Shown piece after piece: positions 1 through 8,335 of a DNA stretch of 64,000 bases. This DNA is from Burkholderiales bacterium (GTDB taxonomy: Bacteria; Pseudomonadota; Gammaproteobacteria; Burkholderiales; WYBJ01): assembly GCA_022841915.1 (NCBI GenBank), contig JALHQN010000002.1, positions 1-64,000 of the forward strand, read 5' to 3'. Position numbers and translations under genes: made by a program. The notes below the pieces were generated by a model, which was not told where the DNA came from, made no database searches, and was given only the letters and a program-made list of their open reading frames with translations. The first letter of the stretch is position 1. Every line of letters begins with the position of its first letter.

Positions 1-614
1 CACCGACTGATGCGCAGTCGCAGTTCGGCAAGGAAGATCCGGGCATCGACTTCAAGCACGGCATGCTCATCGCCAACGACAAGCCCGAGCGCTATCTTTC
101 GCTGCTGCGGGACTTCGCCAAAGAATGCGTGAACGACATCGCGCGCCTGCGGGGACATCTCGAGCGATCGGACTGGCAAGAGGCTCGTCGCAGTTGTCAT
201 TCGCTCAAGGGCGCGGCCGCCTTGGTCGGCGTGGTGCGTATCCACGCGCTGGTCGAGCGGCTCGAACAGGTTGTCAGCGATCCTGCGGCGCGCGAGGGCA
301 GAAAGCAGTTGCTGGACGACATCGAAAAGGCACGCGCTGCGGTCGATCGTTATGTCGTCTCGTCCAGCGCTGCAACTCCATCGGCCGCGCCTGCTCTGGA
401 CGAACGCGAGCAGGCTCGCGCGCTATCGGCCGTCTCCATGCTGGCCGAGCTTCTCGCGGCCGGCGATGTTCGCTCGAACCAGGTCGTGGCGGCCTCCGGC
501 GCTTTGATCGCGTCGTATCTCGGCGCGCCTGCCGAGACCTTGAAGCGGCAGATCGAAGCCTACGACTACGAGGCAGCGATGGCGACACTCACCTCGGCAC
601 TGGCCAAAAGATAA
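1..614 (+). CDS. C-terminal end of a hybrid sensor kinase: HPt phosphotransfer domain (partial)
   Basis: The reading frame is open from the left edge of the window (first full codon at 3), so this is the 3' end of a longer gene. The visible 204 residues hold a histidine phosphotransfer (HPt) domain. The phosphoacceptor His lies in CHSLKGAAALVG, preceded by a helix with the usual LLRDFA pattern and followed by a helical tail. HPt domains pass phosphate from a receiver domain to a final response regulator. Here the domain is probably the last module of a multidomain kinase whose other parts lie upstream. The gene converges with the NarL-type regulator at 672-1313. That regulator could be its target, but this is inferred from proximity only. 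Confidence 0.8.
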   Translation, partial: PTDAQSQFGKEDPGIDFKHGMLIANDKPERYLSLLRDFAKECVNDIARLRGHLERSDWQEARRSCHSLKGAAALVGVVRIHALVERLEQVVSDPAAREGRKQLLDDIEKARAAVDRYVVSSSAATPSAAPALDEREQARALSAVSMLAELLAAGDVRSNQVVAASGALIASYLGAPAETLKRQIEAYDYEAAMATLTSALAKR

Positions 615-671
615 CGAAGGCAAGAATAGCCGCGGCCCAACGGCCTGCGCACGCGAGCGCGCCCGGGGCGC

Positions 672-1313
672 TCAGAGCTCCGAGATGCCGTGACGAATGG
701 CGTAGCGAACCAACCCCGCCGTATCGTGGATATCCAGCTTCGCCATGATCTGCGCGCGATGGCTTTCGACGGTCTTCACGCTGACCTCCAGATCGCCGGC
801 GATCTGTTTGGTGCTGGCACCGTCCGCGATGAGACGCAGTATCTCGCGCTGGCGGGTGGTCAACAGATTGGGCGGGTCGGTGGCCTGGATGCGGCGCAGA
901 TAGGCATCGAGCACCTGCCGCGACAACTGCGATGGCAGCCAAGTGCCGCCTTCTTGGACGGTGCGTACGGCACTGATCAGTTCCTGCGGCGCGGCTTCCT
1001 TCAAGACATAGCCGCAAGCACCCGCCCTCAACGCTCGCACGACGTGCTCCTCGGTGCTGTGCACCGACAGGATGATCACCTTGATGGCGGGCGATTGCTC
1101 TTTCAATCCGCTCAACACCTGCCAGCCCGTCATCCCGGGCATGGTGAGGTCGACCAATGCGATATCGGGCTTGAGCGACTCGCTCAGGCTGATCGCTTCT
1201 GCGCCGCTCTCGGCTTCACCCACGATGACGAACTCCGGCTCGCGCTGCAGCAGCATCTGCAGGCCTGCGCGCACCAGCTTGTGGTCATCGACGATCAGAA
1301 TGCGAACGGCCAT
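672..1313 (-). CDS. NarL/FixJ-family response regulator
   Basis: This is a 213-residue two-domain regulator of normal family length. The receiver domain has the acidic pair D9/D10, the phosphorylated D55 in ALVDLTMPG, S83 in the threonine/serine position and K105. The C-terminal LuxR-type helix-turn-helix spans about 150-208 (LTTRQREILRLIADG, then SVKTVESHRAQIMAKL). It should bind DNA as a dimer once phosphorylated by a partner kinase. The gene stands alone and converges on the HPt-containing kinase fragment, which is a plausible partner. The target genes cannot be read from the sequence. Confidence 0.9.
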   Translation of the reverse strand: MAVRILIVDDHKLVRAGLQMLLQREPEFVIVGEAESGAEAISLSESLKPDIALVDLTMPGMTGWQVLSGLKEQSPAIKVIILSVHSTEEHVVRALRAGACGYVLKEAAPQELISAVRTVQEGGTWLPSQLSRQVLDAYLRRIQATDPPNLLTTRQREILRLIADGASTKQIAGDLEVSVKTVESHRAQIMAKLDIHDTAGLVRYAIRHGISEL

Positions 1314-1494
1314 GGCTCATCGTCTCGAATAGGCGGTCGGTGAAAGAACTGGGGTCGGGCAGCGCTTGACGCAAGGGCATGGCAACTTGTCCAGTGTGAA
1401 GACGAGCCTTCTGGCGTGGTGCATGCGCGGGTTAGGGGCGCTGCATACTGCGTACCCGCGGCGTTCAAGGGCGCGGACTCTTCGATGCGCCATC

Positions 1495-2181
1495 TCACGA
1501 GAGCGCACTTTGGGGATCCGTGACGCCGGCTTCGGCGAAGCCCTTGGCCCGCAGCAGACAGGAGTCGCAGGCCTTGCATGGCACGCCGGAAGGGCTCGGA
1601 TCGTAACAGCTCAAGGTGAGCCCGTAGTCGACCCCGAGACTCAACCCGTGGCGGATTATATCGGCCTTGGTCATCTTGATGAGCGGCGCGTGAATATGCA
1701 ACTGCTGGCGCCCCTCCACACCGGCCTTCGTGCCCAGATGGGCCATGTGCTCGAACGCCGTGATGAATTCGGGGCGGCAATCGGGGTAACCGGAGTAATC
1801 GAGCGCGTTCACGCCGATGAAGATGTCGCTGGCCTGCAGCGTCTCCGCCCAAGCAAGCGCGAAACTGAGAAAGATAGTGTTGCGTGCGGGGACGTAAGTC
1901 GAGGGCACGCCGTGGCTCATCTGCTCGACCGATCGCTGCTTGGGTACCGGGATGTCGCTGGTGAGCGCGGAGCCGCCAAACTGGCGCAAATCGATATCGA
2001 CGACCACGTGCTTCACGGCACCGAGCTTCTCGGCAACCACGCGCGCCCGATCGAGTTCGATCGCATGCCGCTGGCCATAGCGAAAGCTCATGGCATGGCA
2101 GGCATAGCCTTGACGTGCCGCGATGGCGAGCACGGTCGTGGAATCGAGTCCGCCGCTCAACAGCACGACTGCCGGTCGCAT
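1495..2181 (-). CDS. queC: 7-cyano-7-deazaguanine synthase
   Basis: QueC makes preQ0 from 7-carboxy-7-deazaguanine and ammonia with ATP, a step in queuosine synthesis in the cytoplasm. The PP-loop SGGLDSTT lies near the N-terminus. The C-terminal zinc site has four cysteines (SCYDP, then CKACDSC). I chose the ATG at 2181, giving 228 residues starting [11 protein letters not shown], because QueC proteins begin just before the PP-loop. An in-frame ATG at 2247 would add 22 residues unlike the family. No queD or queE is next to it. Confidence 0.93.
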   Translation of the reverse strand: MRPAVVLLSGGLDSTTVLAIAARQGYACHAMSFRYGQRHAIELDRARVVAEKLGAVKHVVVDIDLRQFGGSALTSDIPVPKQRSVEQMSHGVPSTYVPARNTIFLSFALAWAETLQASDIFIGVNALDYSGYPDCRPEFITAFEHMAHLGTKAGVEGRQQLHIHAPLIKMTKADIIRHGLSLGVDYGLTLSCYDPSPSGVPCKACDSCLLRAKGFAEAGVTDPQSALS

Positions 2182-2309
2182 CGTAGATTTCAGCAAGTCA
2201 GCGCTCCGCTGGAACAAGTTCGTCGTACACGGGCCGGACAGGAGCATCGGAGCCCCGGCTCGGTCCGGAAACCTCTACCGTCTGCATTCGCGACACCTCG
2301 CGCAGAACG

Positions 2310-3011
2310 TCATGACTGCGGCGGCGCCGACTCGGACGCTGCGACGGCATGGGCCCGCACCCGCGCTTCGAGCAACTCCAGATGACTGTCGCGCAGACCC
2401 AACTCGCGAAGATGCGTCACCGTCTGGAAGAGGTATTCGCGACACTGGCCGAGCGGCCCGGCCCCGCTGGCCAGATAACGCGCCGTTTCGGCGAGGTCGA
2501 GATCGGCGATGTAGCGCTCGTGATCACGATTGACCGCGAACGTGAGTGCCTGCTCGATGCCCTCGGCTGTGCGCGCCGCGGCCCAAACCGGCCGGTAGAC
2601 CATCGAGTTCATTTCGCGCCGCCACAGCACGTCGAGTTCGCTCATAAGCTGCTCCGGAGCGATACGGTACACCACGCCGTGACAGCTTCCGCCGGGCTCC
2701 AGACCGAGCATCAGACCTGGCCGCTCCGGGCTGCCGCGTCCCGTCCGCGCCCACAGGCAGAACTGTCGATGATAGCCATGCACGCGTGCGCGGCGCCGCT
2801 CGGCGAAATGAAACGCCGGGTTCCAGATCAGCGAACCATAGCCGAACACCCAGACGCGCTGCGGATCGGGAGCCGTGGCCACGATGTGCTCGATCTGCCG
2901 GCTGCGCTCCTCGTCGCTCATGAATTTCGTGCCGGGCGGATGCAGGGAACGGGCAGCCGCCCGCCAGCTGCCGTCGAGGATGGATTCGCGAGTGAGCTTG
3001 AAGCCCGTCAT
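2310..3011 (-). CDS. ChaC-type gamma-glutamylcyclotransferase
   Basis: ChaC enzymes cleave glutathione to 5-oxoproline and Cys-Gly in the cytoplasm. The nucleotide-like loop motif VFGYGSLIWNP is intact, and a Glu in LDVLWRRE matches the family's catalytic acid region. The remainder has the usual gamma-glutamyl cyclotransferase fold pattern (HGYHRQFCLWA, CHGVVYRI). Starting at the ATG at 3011 gives 233 residues, the normal family length. An upstream start at 3188 would add about 59 low-complexity residues and is less likely. It reads in the same direction as queC but with a 128-bp gap and no sign of coupling. Confidence 0.88.
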   Translation of the reverse strand: MTGFKLTRESILDGSWRAAARSLHPPGTKFMSDEERSRQIEHIVATAPDPQRVWVFGYGSLIWNPAFHFAERRRARVHGYHRQFCLWARTGRGSPERPGLMLGLEPGGSCHGVVYRIAPEQLMSELDVLWRREMNSMVYRPVWAAARTAEGIEQALTFAVNRDHERYIADLDLAETARYLASGAGPLGQCREYLFQTVTHLRELGLRDSHLELLEARVRAHAVAASESAPPQS

Positions 3012-3209
3012 GGCACTGGATTCTTGTTCAGGGGCGACAGTCGTCGCTCCATCGCCGATCGCCAGCATCGGGGCGGCGCCTGACACGAGCGTCGCGCGCT
3101 GCGGCGAAGGCGATGCGAACTGCCGCCTCTCTCGTTGATCAACGGGGTATGTCGAGGGTGGAGCGGTTCGGTTCTGGGCATCGTTCAAGCAACCAACATC
3201 GTGCTCGGC

Positions 3210-3563
3210 TCACGGGACGAGTTGGCGCAATATGTGGCGCCGATTGTGGGTGTAGGGACGCACCTGCGTCGGCCAACGTCCGCTGTCGACGGCGTTCGCC
3301 CAGGCCTCGCTGGTCAGAACCTCAGGGCCGTCGATTTCGAAGATCGCGCTGTAGCGCGGTTCGTCGTCGAATGCGATGTCTCGCTTCTCGCCGCCGAGGA
3401 TCACGGTCAGGGGCTTCTTCACGTAGCGCGCCACGGACCGAATGCCGGGCACCTGCAGCAGCAGGGGCAGGTGCTCGGTATCGTAGACCTCGTTGAACAA
3501 GGCCTCTTTGTCGGCATCGACGTCCATGCTGACGATATAGAGATACTTCGCTGAGGGGCTCAC
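3210..3563 (-). CDS. small ferredoxin-like-fold protein, unknown function
   Basis: This 117-residue protein has no signal peptide. Its pattern (YLYIVSMDV near the N-terminus, then EVYDTEHLPLLLQVPGI) resembles dimeric alpha-beta barrel proteins of the EthD/DUF4286 sort. I did not find a recognisable catalytic residue set. It starts 22 bp after the stop of the SMP-30-like lactonase gene on the same strand, so the two are very likely co-transcribed. A role in the same sugar-lactone or aromatic catabolism is inferred from that context only. Confidence 0.65.
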   Translation of the reverse strand: MSPSAKYLYIVSMDVDADKEALFNEVYDTEHLPLLLQVPGIRSVARYVKKPLTVILGGEKRDIAFDDEPRYSAIFEIDGPEVLTSEAWANAVDSGRWPTQVRPYTHNRRHILRQLVP

Positions 3564-3585
3564 TGAGAATCTCGTGGCAACGGGT

Positions 3586-4527
3586 CTATGGGGCCTTCGA
3601 TGGCACTACGGCGCCAGGCTCGCGAAGTTGATACCAGGGGTGCGGGTTGCCCGGCACTTTGACGCGCAACGTATAGACCGAAGTATGCGCGCAGCAGAAC
3701 AGCGTGCGCAGATCCTCGCCCCCGAACGCGAAATTGACCGCCTGCTCCGGGAATCGGATGGTGCCGATGCGCTCGCCGAGCGGGGTGAACACCCAGATCC
3801 CGCCCGGGCCCGTGCAATAGACCCGGCCGAGCATGTCCACCTTCAGGCCATCCGGTATGCCCGGCTCGGCGCCGGTGTTCATGTCGGCGAAGATCCGGCG
3901 GCCGATCATCGCGCCGTTCGCATCCAGATCGAGCGCATGGACATACTTGGTCGAGCGCGTGTTGGCCACGTAGAGCGTGCGTTCGTCGGGGGAGAAGGCG
4001 AGCCCGTTGGGGTACTCGCAGTGAGCGACGATGCTTACCTCGCCCTGCGGCGAGATCCGATACACCCGCGCGCCATCCCAAAGATCGCCGACACCCTCGG
4101 GCCCCGGAATCTCGCGCTCCGCATAGGGCACGCGCTTGTCCGGATCGGTGAAATACAGGCTGCCGTCGGAACGGCAGACGATGTCGTTCGGACGATTGAA
4201 GCGCCCGCCCTGGAAACGATCCACCAGCGTTTCCAGGGCTCCGGTGGCGCTCAGGCGAGCCACTCGCCGCGCATCGCCGTCGCAGATAACGAGACGGCCG
4301 TGCAGATCGAACGTCGTGCCGTTGCCGCCGGTCGTCTTGGCCACCAATTCGGCCGCCTTGCCCGGCACCAGGCGATACAGACTGTTCGTTCTGAGATCGA
4401 CGAAGTGCCAATAGCCTTCCGGGTGCCAAAGCGGACCCTCGGTGAAGATGAAGCCGGTTGCGAGCCGTTGCGCTTCGGTGGTCTCCAGGATATCGGGCAA
4501 ATAGTTGATGAGGGACATAACAGACAC
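3586..4527 (-). CDS. SMP-30/gluconolactonase-family lactonase
   Basis: This 313-residue six-bladed propeller hydrolase probably opens sugar or related lactones with a bound divalent metal. The expected metal and substrate residues are present: E30 in FTEGPLWHP, N114 in RPNDIV, N174 in EYPNGLAFSPDE and D226 in IPDGLKVD. There is no signal peptide, so it should be cytoplasmic. It is the first gene of a two-gene unit with the small protein at 3210-3563. The exact substrate cannot be deduced. Gluconolactone is only the family default. Confidence 0.88.
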   Translation of the reverse strand: MSVMSLINYLPDILETTEAQRLATGFIFTEGPLWHPEGYWHFVDLRTNSLYRLVPGKAAELVAKTTGGNGTTFDLHGRLVICDGDARRVARLSATGALETLVDRFQGGRFNRPNDIVCRSDGSLYFTDPDKRVPYAEREIPGPEGVGDLWDGARVYRISPQGEVSIVAHCEYPNGLAFSPDERTLYVANTRSTKYVHALDLDANGAMIGRRIFADMNTGAEPGIPDGLKVDMLGRVYCTGPGGIWVFTPLGERIGTIRFPEQAVNFAFGGEDLRTLFCCAHTSVYTLRVKVPGNPHPWYQLREPGAVVPSKAP

Positions 4528-4674
4528 TTGGCGTGAAGATCAATGCCCGACTCTAAAGGCGCGGCTCGCGGATCGCAAGGCGAGCGCATGTCTAGGACGA
4601 GAAATCGATGCGGAACGCATGAGCGTCAATCCAACCGAGGTAAGCCGGTCGGTTAAGCCCTGATGGCGGACGGC

Positions 4675-5001
4675 TCAACTCATTACGACGGAGACAAGCA
4701 GCCACACCAGCGACAGGATCTGCAGCCAATGCGCCCAATGCAGCCAGCTCGCCCAAGCGCGCGACTCGGGATATTCGGCGAGCCTGGCCCTATATTGCGT
4801 TGTCAGGATGAAGTTCGAGAAGGCCATCAGCAGTTCGTTGCTCCAGAGGTATCTGCCGATGGTCGGCGAGCCGAGCTCGGCGTATACCTGCGGCGCTTCG
4901 ATCCGCAGGACGCGCAAGAACCGTCCGCACAGATAGAAGACCAGCGCCGTCGAGAGGGCCGTGGCCACAAAGGCGGCGCCAGACATGGCGTTTGCAAGCA
5001 T
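4675..5001 (-). CDS. small two-helix membrane protein, unknown function
   Basis: Starting at the ATG at 5001 gives 108 residues; ATG 4986 is an alternative. There is one hydrophobic helix at the N-terminus (AAFVATALSTALVFYLCG) and one at the C-terminus (WLQILSLVWLLVSVVM). The soluble middle contains LRIEAPQVYAELGSP. The TM-loop-TM plan and the LR...P..Y..LG pattern recall universal stress protein B, but the match is weak and I do not name it. Longer upstream reading adds Arg-rich sequence that overlaps the decayed regulator and is unlikely to be translated. Confidence 0.5.
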   Translation of the reverse strand: MLANAMSGAAFVATALSTALVFYLCGRFLRVLRIEAPQVYAELGSPTIGRYLWSNELLMAFSNFILTTQYRARLAEYPESRAWASWLHWAHWLQILSLVWLLVSVVMS

Positions 5002-5105
5002 TCGATCGAGCCGCGAAGAATGAGCTCGATTGTCGCCCCGATCTGCCCCCAGCGTCGAATAGCAGCGACACCCTGGCCGCTTCGACAGGGAAGTCTGCTG
5101 GCTGA

Positions 5106-5840
5106 CATGCCGAGGGCGCCGTGATCGCGACCGTGCTCGGGCGCCTTGCTGCTCGCCGAGGCGGGCCTGTTGGAGGGCTGCGAGGCGGCCACGTACTGGG
5201 CCGTACACCGACGTGCTGCGCGAGCACTATCCCAGCATCAAGGTGCGCACCCAGAAGGCCTTGGTCGTCGCCGGCGAAAGCCAGCACCTGGTCATGGCCG
5301 GCGGCGGCACTTCCTGGCTCGAGCTGGCGCTCTATCTCATCGCTCGCGCGATGGACGTGGAAACGGCCATGCAAGTCGCTCGCATCAACCTCATCGACTG
5401 GCACGACATCGGGCAGCCGCCCTTCGCGCGGCTCGCGCGCTCACGACAAGTCGAAGATGCGACCATCGCCCGTTGTCAGCATTGGATCGCGGACAACTAC
5501 CCCACGCCCTCCCCGGTGGCGGCCATGGTGCAACTGAGCGGCCTGCCCGAGCGCTCGTTCAAACGCCGATTCCAGCAGGCCACCGGCATGCCGCCGCCGG
5601 GATACGTGCACACGCTCAGACTGGAGGAAGCCTCGCAGATTGCTCGAGCGCAGCGACGTGTCGATCGAGGCCATCGCCAACGAGGTCGTCTACGAGAACG
5701 CCGGGTTCTTCGGGCGGCTGTTCCGGCGCCAGGTCGGGCTGACGCCGGCGCAATACCGACGCCGCTTCGGCTCCATGCGACGCGCCCTGCAGAGCAGCCT
5801 GCAGCAAGGAGGTGCGGCAACGGCGAGTTTTCCCGTATAA
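5106..5840 (+). pseudogene. GlxA-type AraC-family regulator, frameshifted and N-terminally truncated
   Basis: Conserved segments of a DJ-1/PfpI plus AraC-HTH regulator occur in order but in different frames. HAEGAVIATV is followed by CSGALLLAEAGLLEG (frame change near 5133). ATYWA is followed by TDVLREHYPSIKV (change near 5201). The AraC helix-turn-helix is split near 5639, after LRLEEASQ and before LLERSDVSIEAIANEV. Each change looks like one inserted base. The first hundred or so residues of the DJ-1 domain are absent upstream. No intact product can be made unless all three shifts are sequencing errors, which would still leave the N-terminus missing. Confidence 0.85.
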
Positions 5841-5982
5841 TCCGCCGTCGTCGGCGCGCGGGTTGTTCTTGTATAGCGCGCCGATTCGTTGCAGCCGATC
5901 CTCGGCGGCGGCGAGTACCACGCCAGGATCCTTTCCCGGGGATCTGTCGTAGCAGCAGGTCGGATAGCGAAGTACCCGGATA

Positions 5983-6058
5983 GGCCAAGTAGCTCAGTTG
6001 GTAGAGCAGAGGATTGAAAATCCTTGTGTCGGCGGTTCAATTCCGTCCTTGGCCACCA
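5983..6058 (+). tRNA. tRNA-Phe (GAA)
   Basis: This is a 76-nt cloverleaf with CCA encoded. The acceptor GGCCAAG pairs with CTTGGCC, the D-arm is AGCTCAGTTGGTAGAGC, and the anticodon loop TTGAAAA carries GAA. The T-arm loop is TTCAATT rather than the common TTCGAATT. The 3' part from the anticodon loop onward is repeated twice downstream, so the gene is the integration target of tandem mobile elements and is kept intact by the left copy. Confidence 0.97.
6015..6058 (+). repeat. attachment site copy 1 (3' part of tRNA-Phe)
   Basis: The 44 bp from the anticodon loop to the CCA end of tRNA-Phe are repeated exactly at 10401-10444. Their last 41 bp are repeated at 7991-8031. This is the classic signature of site-specific integration by a tyrosine recombinase into a tRNA 3' end. 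This copy belongs to the functional gene. Confidence 0.93.
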
Positions 6059-6078
6059 ACAATCAACGACTTATAGAT

Positions 6079-6573
6079 TTACTCCCTCGGCCGCTGTGCC
6101 GAATTCGTGTCTATAAGCCCATCCAGCAGCTTGGCCCGATGCGCCAAGTGTGCAGGCGATAGGTGCGCATACCGCTGCACCATCGACGGCGTCTCCCAAC
6201 CGCCCATCTCCTGAATGTCGCTGAGCGAGACACCCTTCTGAGCGAGCCAGCTCGCCCAGGTATGCCGAATGTCGTGCCATCGAAAGTTTTCGATGCCCGC
6301 TCGTCGCAACGCCGCCTGCCATGCTTTCGTGTACGCCCGGTTGTAGGGTTGGCCACGATACGTGAACACCCGAACCGGATGCTTCCCGAGCTGACGCCGC
6401 AGAACAATCAGCGCTGTTTCATTCAATGAGACGTGGATGTCTCGCCCGCCCTTGGCCTGATCCGCATAAATCCAGGCCGTTCCTGCTTCCAGGCGCGACG
6501 GGGCGCTGTTCCGGACCAGGCGGTCGCGGCGCTCCCGGGTTGCCGTGCAGACACAGACGCTCGCAGCCGAGGA
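6079..6573 (-). pseudogene. tyrosine recombinase (phage-type integrase), C-terminal fragment
   Basis: From about 6480 down to 6079 the minus strand encodes the C-terminal part of a phage-type integrase. It has [13 protein letters not shown], the catalytic block WHDIRHTWASW (H-x-x-R) and the nucleophile Tyr in MVQRYAHLSP. The upstream in-frame sequence up to a stop at 6574 shows no recognisable integrase. The core-binding domain and the first catalytic Arg are therefore missing. The orientation, with its 3' end next to the tRNA, is usual for the integrase of a tRNA-targeting island. It is non-functional as it stands. Confidence 0.88.
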
Positions 6574-6657
6574 CTAAGGATTGTCTCGTGTTGTGAAAAT
6601 ACGATTTCGGCGACGTGTCTTGTTGACGTGTTGCCACCTGCGACATATCCTCCGAAC

Positions 6658-7803
6658 ATGTCGCAAAACTCCACTTTTGACAACATGAGCGCCGACTCGA
6701 CTTGGCAACCGAATCGACCTTACAACGAACTGCCTTCTCTGCCTCCCCCCGTCGAACTGGAGACAAAGCCGGTGTTAAAGCAGTGCATCACCGCGCGTGC
6801 GGCACTCGCTGAACTGAAACAGGCGGCGGAACTCATCCCGAATCCGGCGATGCTCATCAACACGCTTCCGCTACTTGAGGCCCGCGCGAGTTCCGAGATC
6901 GAGAATATCGTTACCACCGCAGACAAGTTGTTTCGACACCTGCAGGCCGACACCGGCGCCGACGCCGCAACCAAGGAAGCGCTGCGATATCGGCGCGCCC
7001 TGCTGGAAGGCGTGCAAGCCCTGAAGACCAGACCACTTACGACTCGGACGGCGGAATCGATTTGCACGCAGATCAAGGGCATCGAAATGCGTGTGCGGCG
7101 GGTGCCAGGAACCGCGCTAGCCAACGATGCCACTGGCGAAATCGTCTACACCCCGCCCGACGGAGAAGCACGCATTCGCGATCTACTCGCGAACTGGGAG
7201 CGCTTTCTGCATGACGAAGAATCACTCGACCCGCTCGTTCGAATGGCTGCCGCACACTATCAGTTCGAGGCGATCCATCCGTTCACAGATGGCAACGGCA
7301 GAACCGGGCGCATATTGAACAGTCTATTCCTGGTCGAACACGGATTGCTACCCCTCCCCATCCTCTACCTCAGTCGATACATCATCGCGAACAAGGCGGA
7401 TTACTACCGCCTACTGCTTGCGGTGACCCGCGACGGTACTTGGGAACCTTGGTTGCTCTATATGCTGCGCGCCGTCGAAGACACGGCGGCGTGGACGACG
7501 GCGAAGATTGGTGCGATCCGCAAGCTCGCAGACCACACCACCGAACACGTTCGGCGCAAGCTTCCAAAAATCTACAGCCGCGAACTCGTCGACACCATCT
7601 TCGAGCAGCCGTACTGTCGGATCGCACATCTCGTCGACGCAAGAATCGCCGGGCGCCAGGCGGCGTCCCGTTATCTGAAGGCGCTTACGTCCGCCGGCGT
7701 ATTGAACGAACAAGCCGTCGGCAAGGAAAAGCTCTTCGTGCATCCGAAGCTGATGAACCTGCTCACGCGCGAAAGTAATGCGTTCGATCCCTATCAGCGA
7801 TAG
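6658..7803 (+). CDS. Fic-family AMP transferase (class II, N-terminal inhibitory helix)
   Basis: This 381-residue Fic protein probably transfers AMP from ATP to a protein hydroxyl. The core motif [12 protein letters not shown] (H207 to R218) is complete. S78-S-E-I-E82-N83 matches the [ST]xxxE[GN] inhibitory helix. It lies N-terminal to the Fic core, which defines class II and predicts self-inhibition by E82. The C-terminal third ([14 protein letters not shown], then [17 protein letters not shown]) looks like a winged helix. Length and layout fit the stand-alone Fic proteins of Shewanella type. I chose the ATG at 6658. Upstream in-frame sequence crosses the integrase remnant. It is the only intact gene of element 1, so a toxin-like or defence role is possible. 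Confidence 0.9.
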   Translation: MSQNSTFDNMSADSTWQPNRPYNELPSLPPPVELETKPVLKQCITARAALAELKQAAELIPNPAMLINTLPLLEARASSEIENIVTTADKLFRHLQADTGADAATKEALRYRRALLEGVQALKTRPLTTRTAESICTQIKGIEMRVRRVPGTALANDATGEIVYTPPDGEARIRDLLANWERFLHDEESLDPLVRMAAAHYQFEAIHPFTDGNGRTGRILNSLFLVEHGLLPLPILYLSRYIIANKADYYRLLLAVTRDGTWEPWLLYMLRAVEDTAAWTTAKIGAIRKLADHTTEHVRRKLPKIYSRELVDTIFEQPYCRIAHLVDARIAGRQAASRYLKALTSAGVLNEQAVGKEKLFVHPKLMNLLTRESNAFDPYQR

Positions 7804-7862
7804 GGGCCGCCTGCCAGAACTACTCGCACTGCCCCGAAACCGAGAGCGACCGGATACGTGGA

Positions 7863-7953
7863 GTGTGCTGAATTCGTGTCACAGTCGCCTTCAAATGACG
7901 CTGGATTTTCAGTGATTGAGACTGGGTTTGAATCGGCAAGCGCTGCGAAGTGA
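7863..7953 (+). repeat. right-end repeats of element 1 (possible integrase arm sites)
   Basis: A 20-bp sequence at 7863-7882 (core GTGTGCTGAATTCGTG) recurs with two changes at 10275-10294 and, with a few changes, at the left end at 6095-6111. A 27-bp block at 7927-7953 recurs perfectly at 10339-10365. Both lie about 40-170 bp inside an att copy, where tyrosine recombinases usually bind arm sites. The binding role is inferred. Confidence 0.6.
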
Positions 7954-7990
7954 CTGATTTCGTTGCGATTGAAAATTACGTTTCGAGTTG

Positions 7991-8031
7991 AAATCCTTGT
8001 GTCGGCGGTTCAATTCCGTCCTTGGCCACCA
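7991..8031 (+). repeat. attachment site copy 2 (tRNA-Phe 3' end)
   Basis: These 41 bp are identical to 6018-6058 of tRNA-Phe, ending in the CCA triplet. The copy has no acceptor 5' strand or D-arm in front, so it is not a tRNA gene. It marks the junction between element 1 and element 2. Confidence 0.93.
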
Positions 8032-8213
8032 TCCCATCAAGCCTTCGGACGTAAGTAAGCCCTGACGGCCAGTTACGAAAGCTACCGGGGAGACACCTCC
8101 TCCTCTCCCCCATAGTGGGTGCTTCAGCTTCTCTGCAGCAGTCTCTCTCAGCCGCTTTCTTGACTCGTCCGAGAAGCAATAAAAAAATTAATAAACAATA
8201 ATATAAAACATTC

Positions 8214-8326
8214 TGTCCAATTTTGGATAATGTCCACTACTGGTGAACATATAGGCTTATTGGACAAATTCTTACCGTCCCTAAGGAGTTGTCCGTTATT
8301 TACGTTTGTCCACCTATGTTGGACAA
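8214..8326. promoter_or_regulatory. operator-like cluster of TGTCC half-sites upstream of the abiE-like operon
   Basis: The AT-rich leader contains repeated half-sites: TGTCCAA at 8214-8220, TGTCCA at 8231-8236, TTGGACAA at 8260-8267 and TTGTCC at 8289-8294. An inverted pair TTGTCCA (8306-8312) and TGGACAA (8320-8326) is separated by 7 bp and sits 9 bp before the start codon. AbiEi antitoxins of type IV systems bind inverted repeats in their own promoter, so this is a good candidate for autoregulation. No clear Shine-Dalgarno lies between the palindrome and the ATG at 8336. Confidence 0.6.
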
Positions 8327-8335
8327 TACAAATAA

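Larger units (their letters stand above)
6059..8031. mobile_element. small tRNA-Phe-integrated element 1 (truncated integrase + Fic)
   Basis: The element is bounded by att copies at 6015-6058 and 7991-8031. It contains the 3' remnant of a tyrosine recombinase beside the tRNA and one Fic gene. At about 2 kb, and without an intact integrase, it cannot move by itself and looks like the reduced remains of a larger island. Its right end shares arm-like repeats with the right end of element 2, so the two are related or were moved by the same recombinase type. Confidence 0.8.

Noticed and set aside
6623-6651. TTGACG-17 bp-TATCCT promoter-like sequence in front of the Fic gene
   Set aside because: Transcription would start at about the start codon, leaving no leader. 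The match is plausible but unsupported, so it is not listed as a feature.
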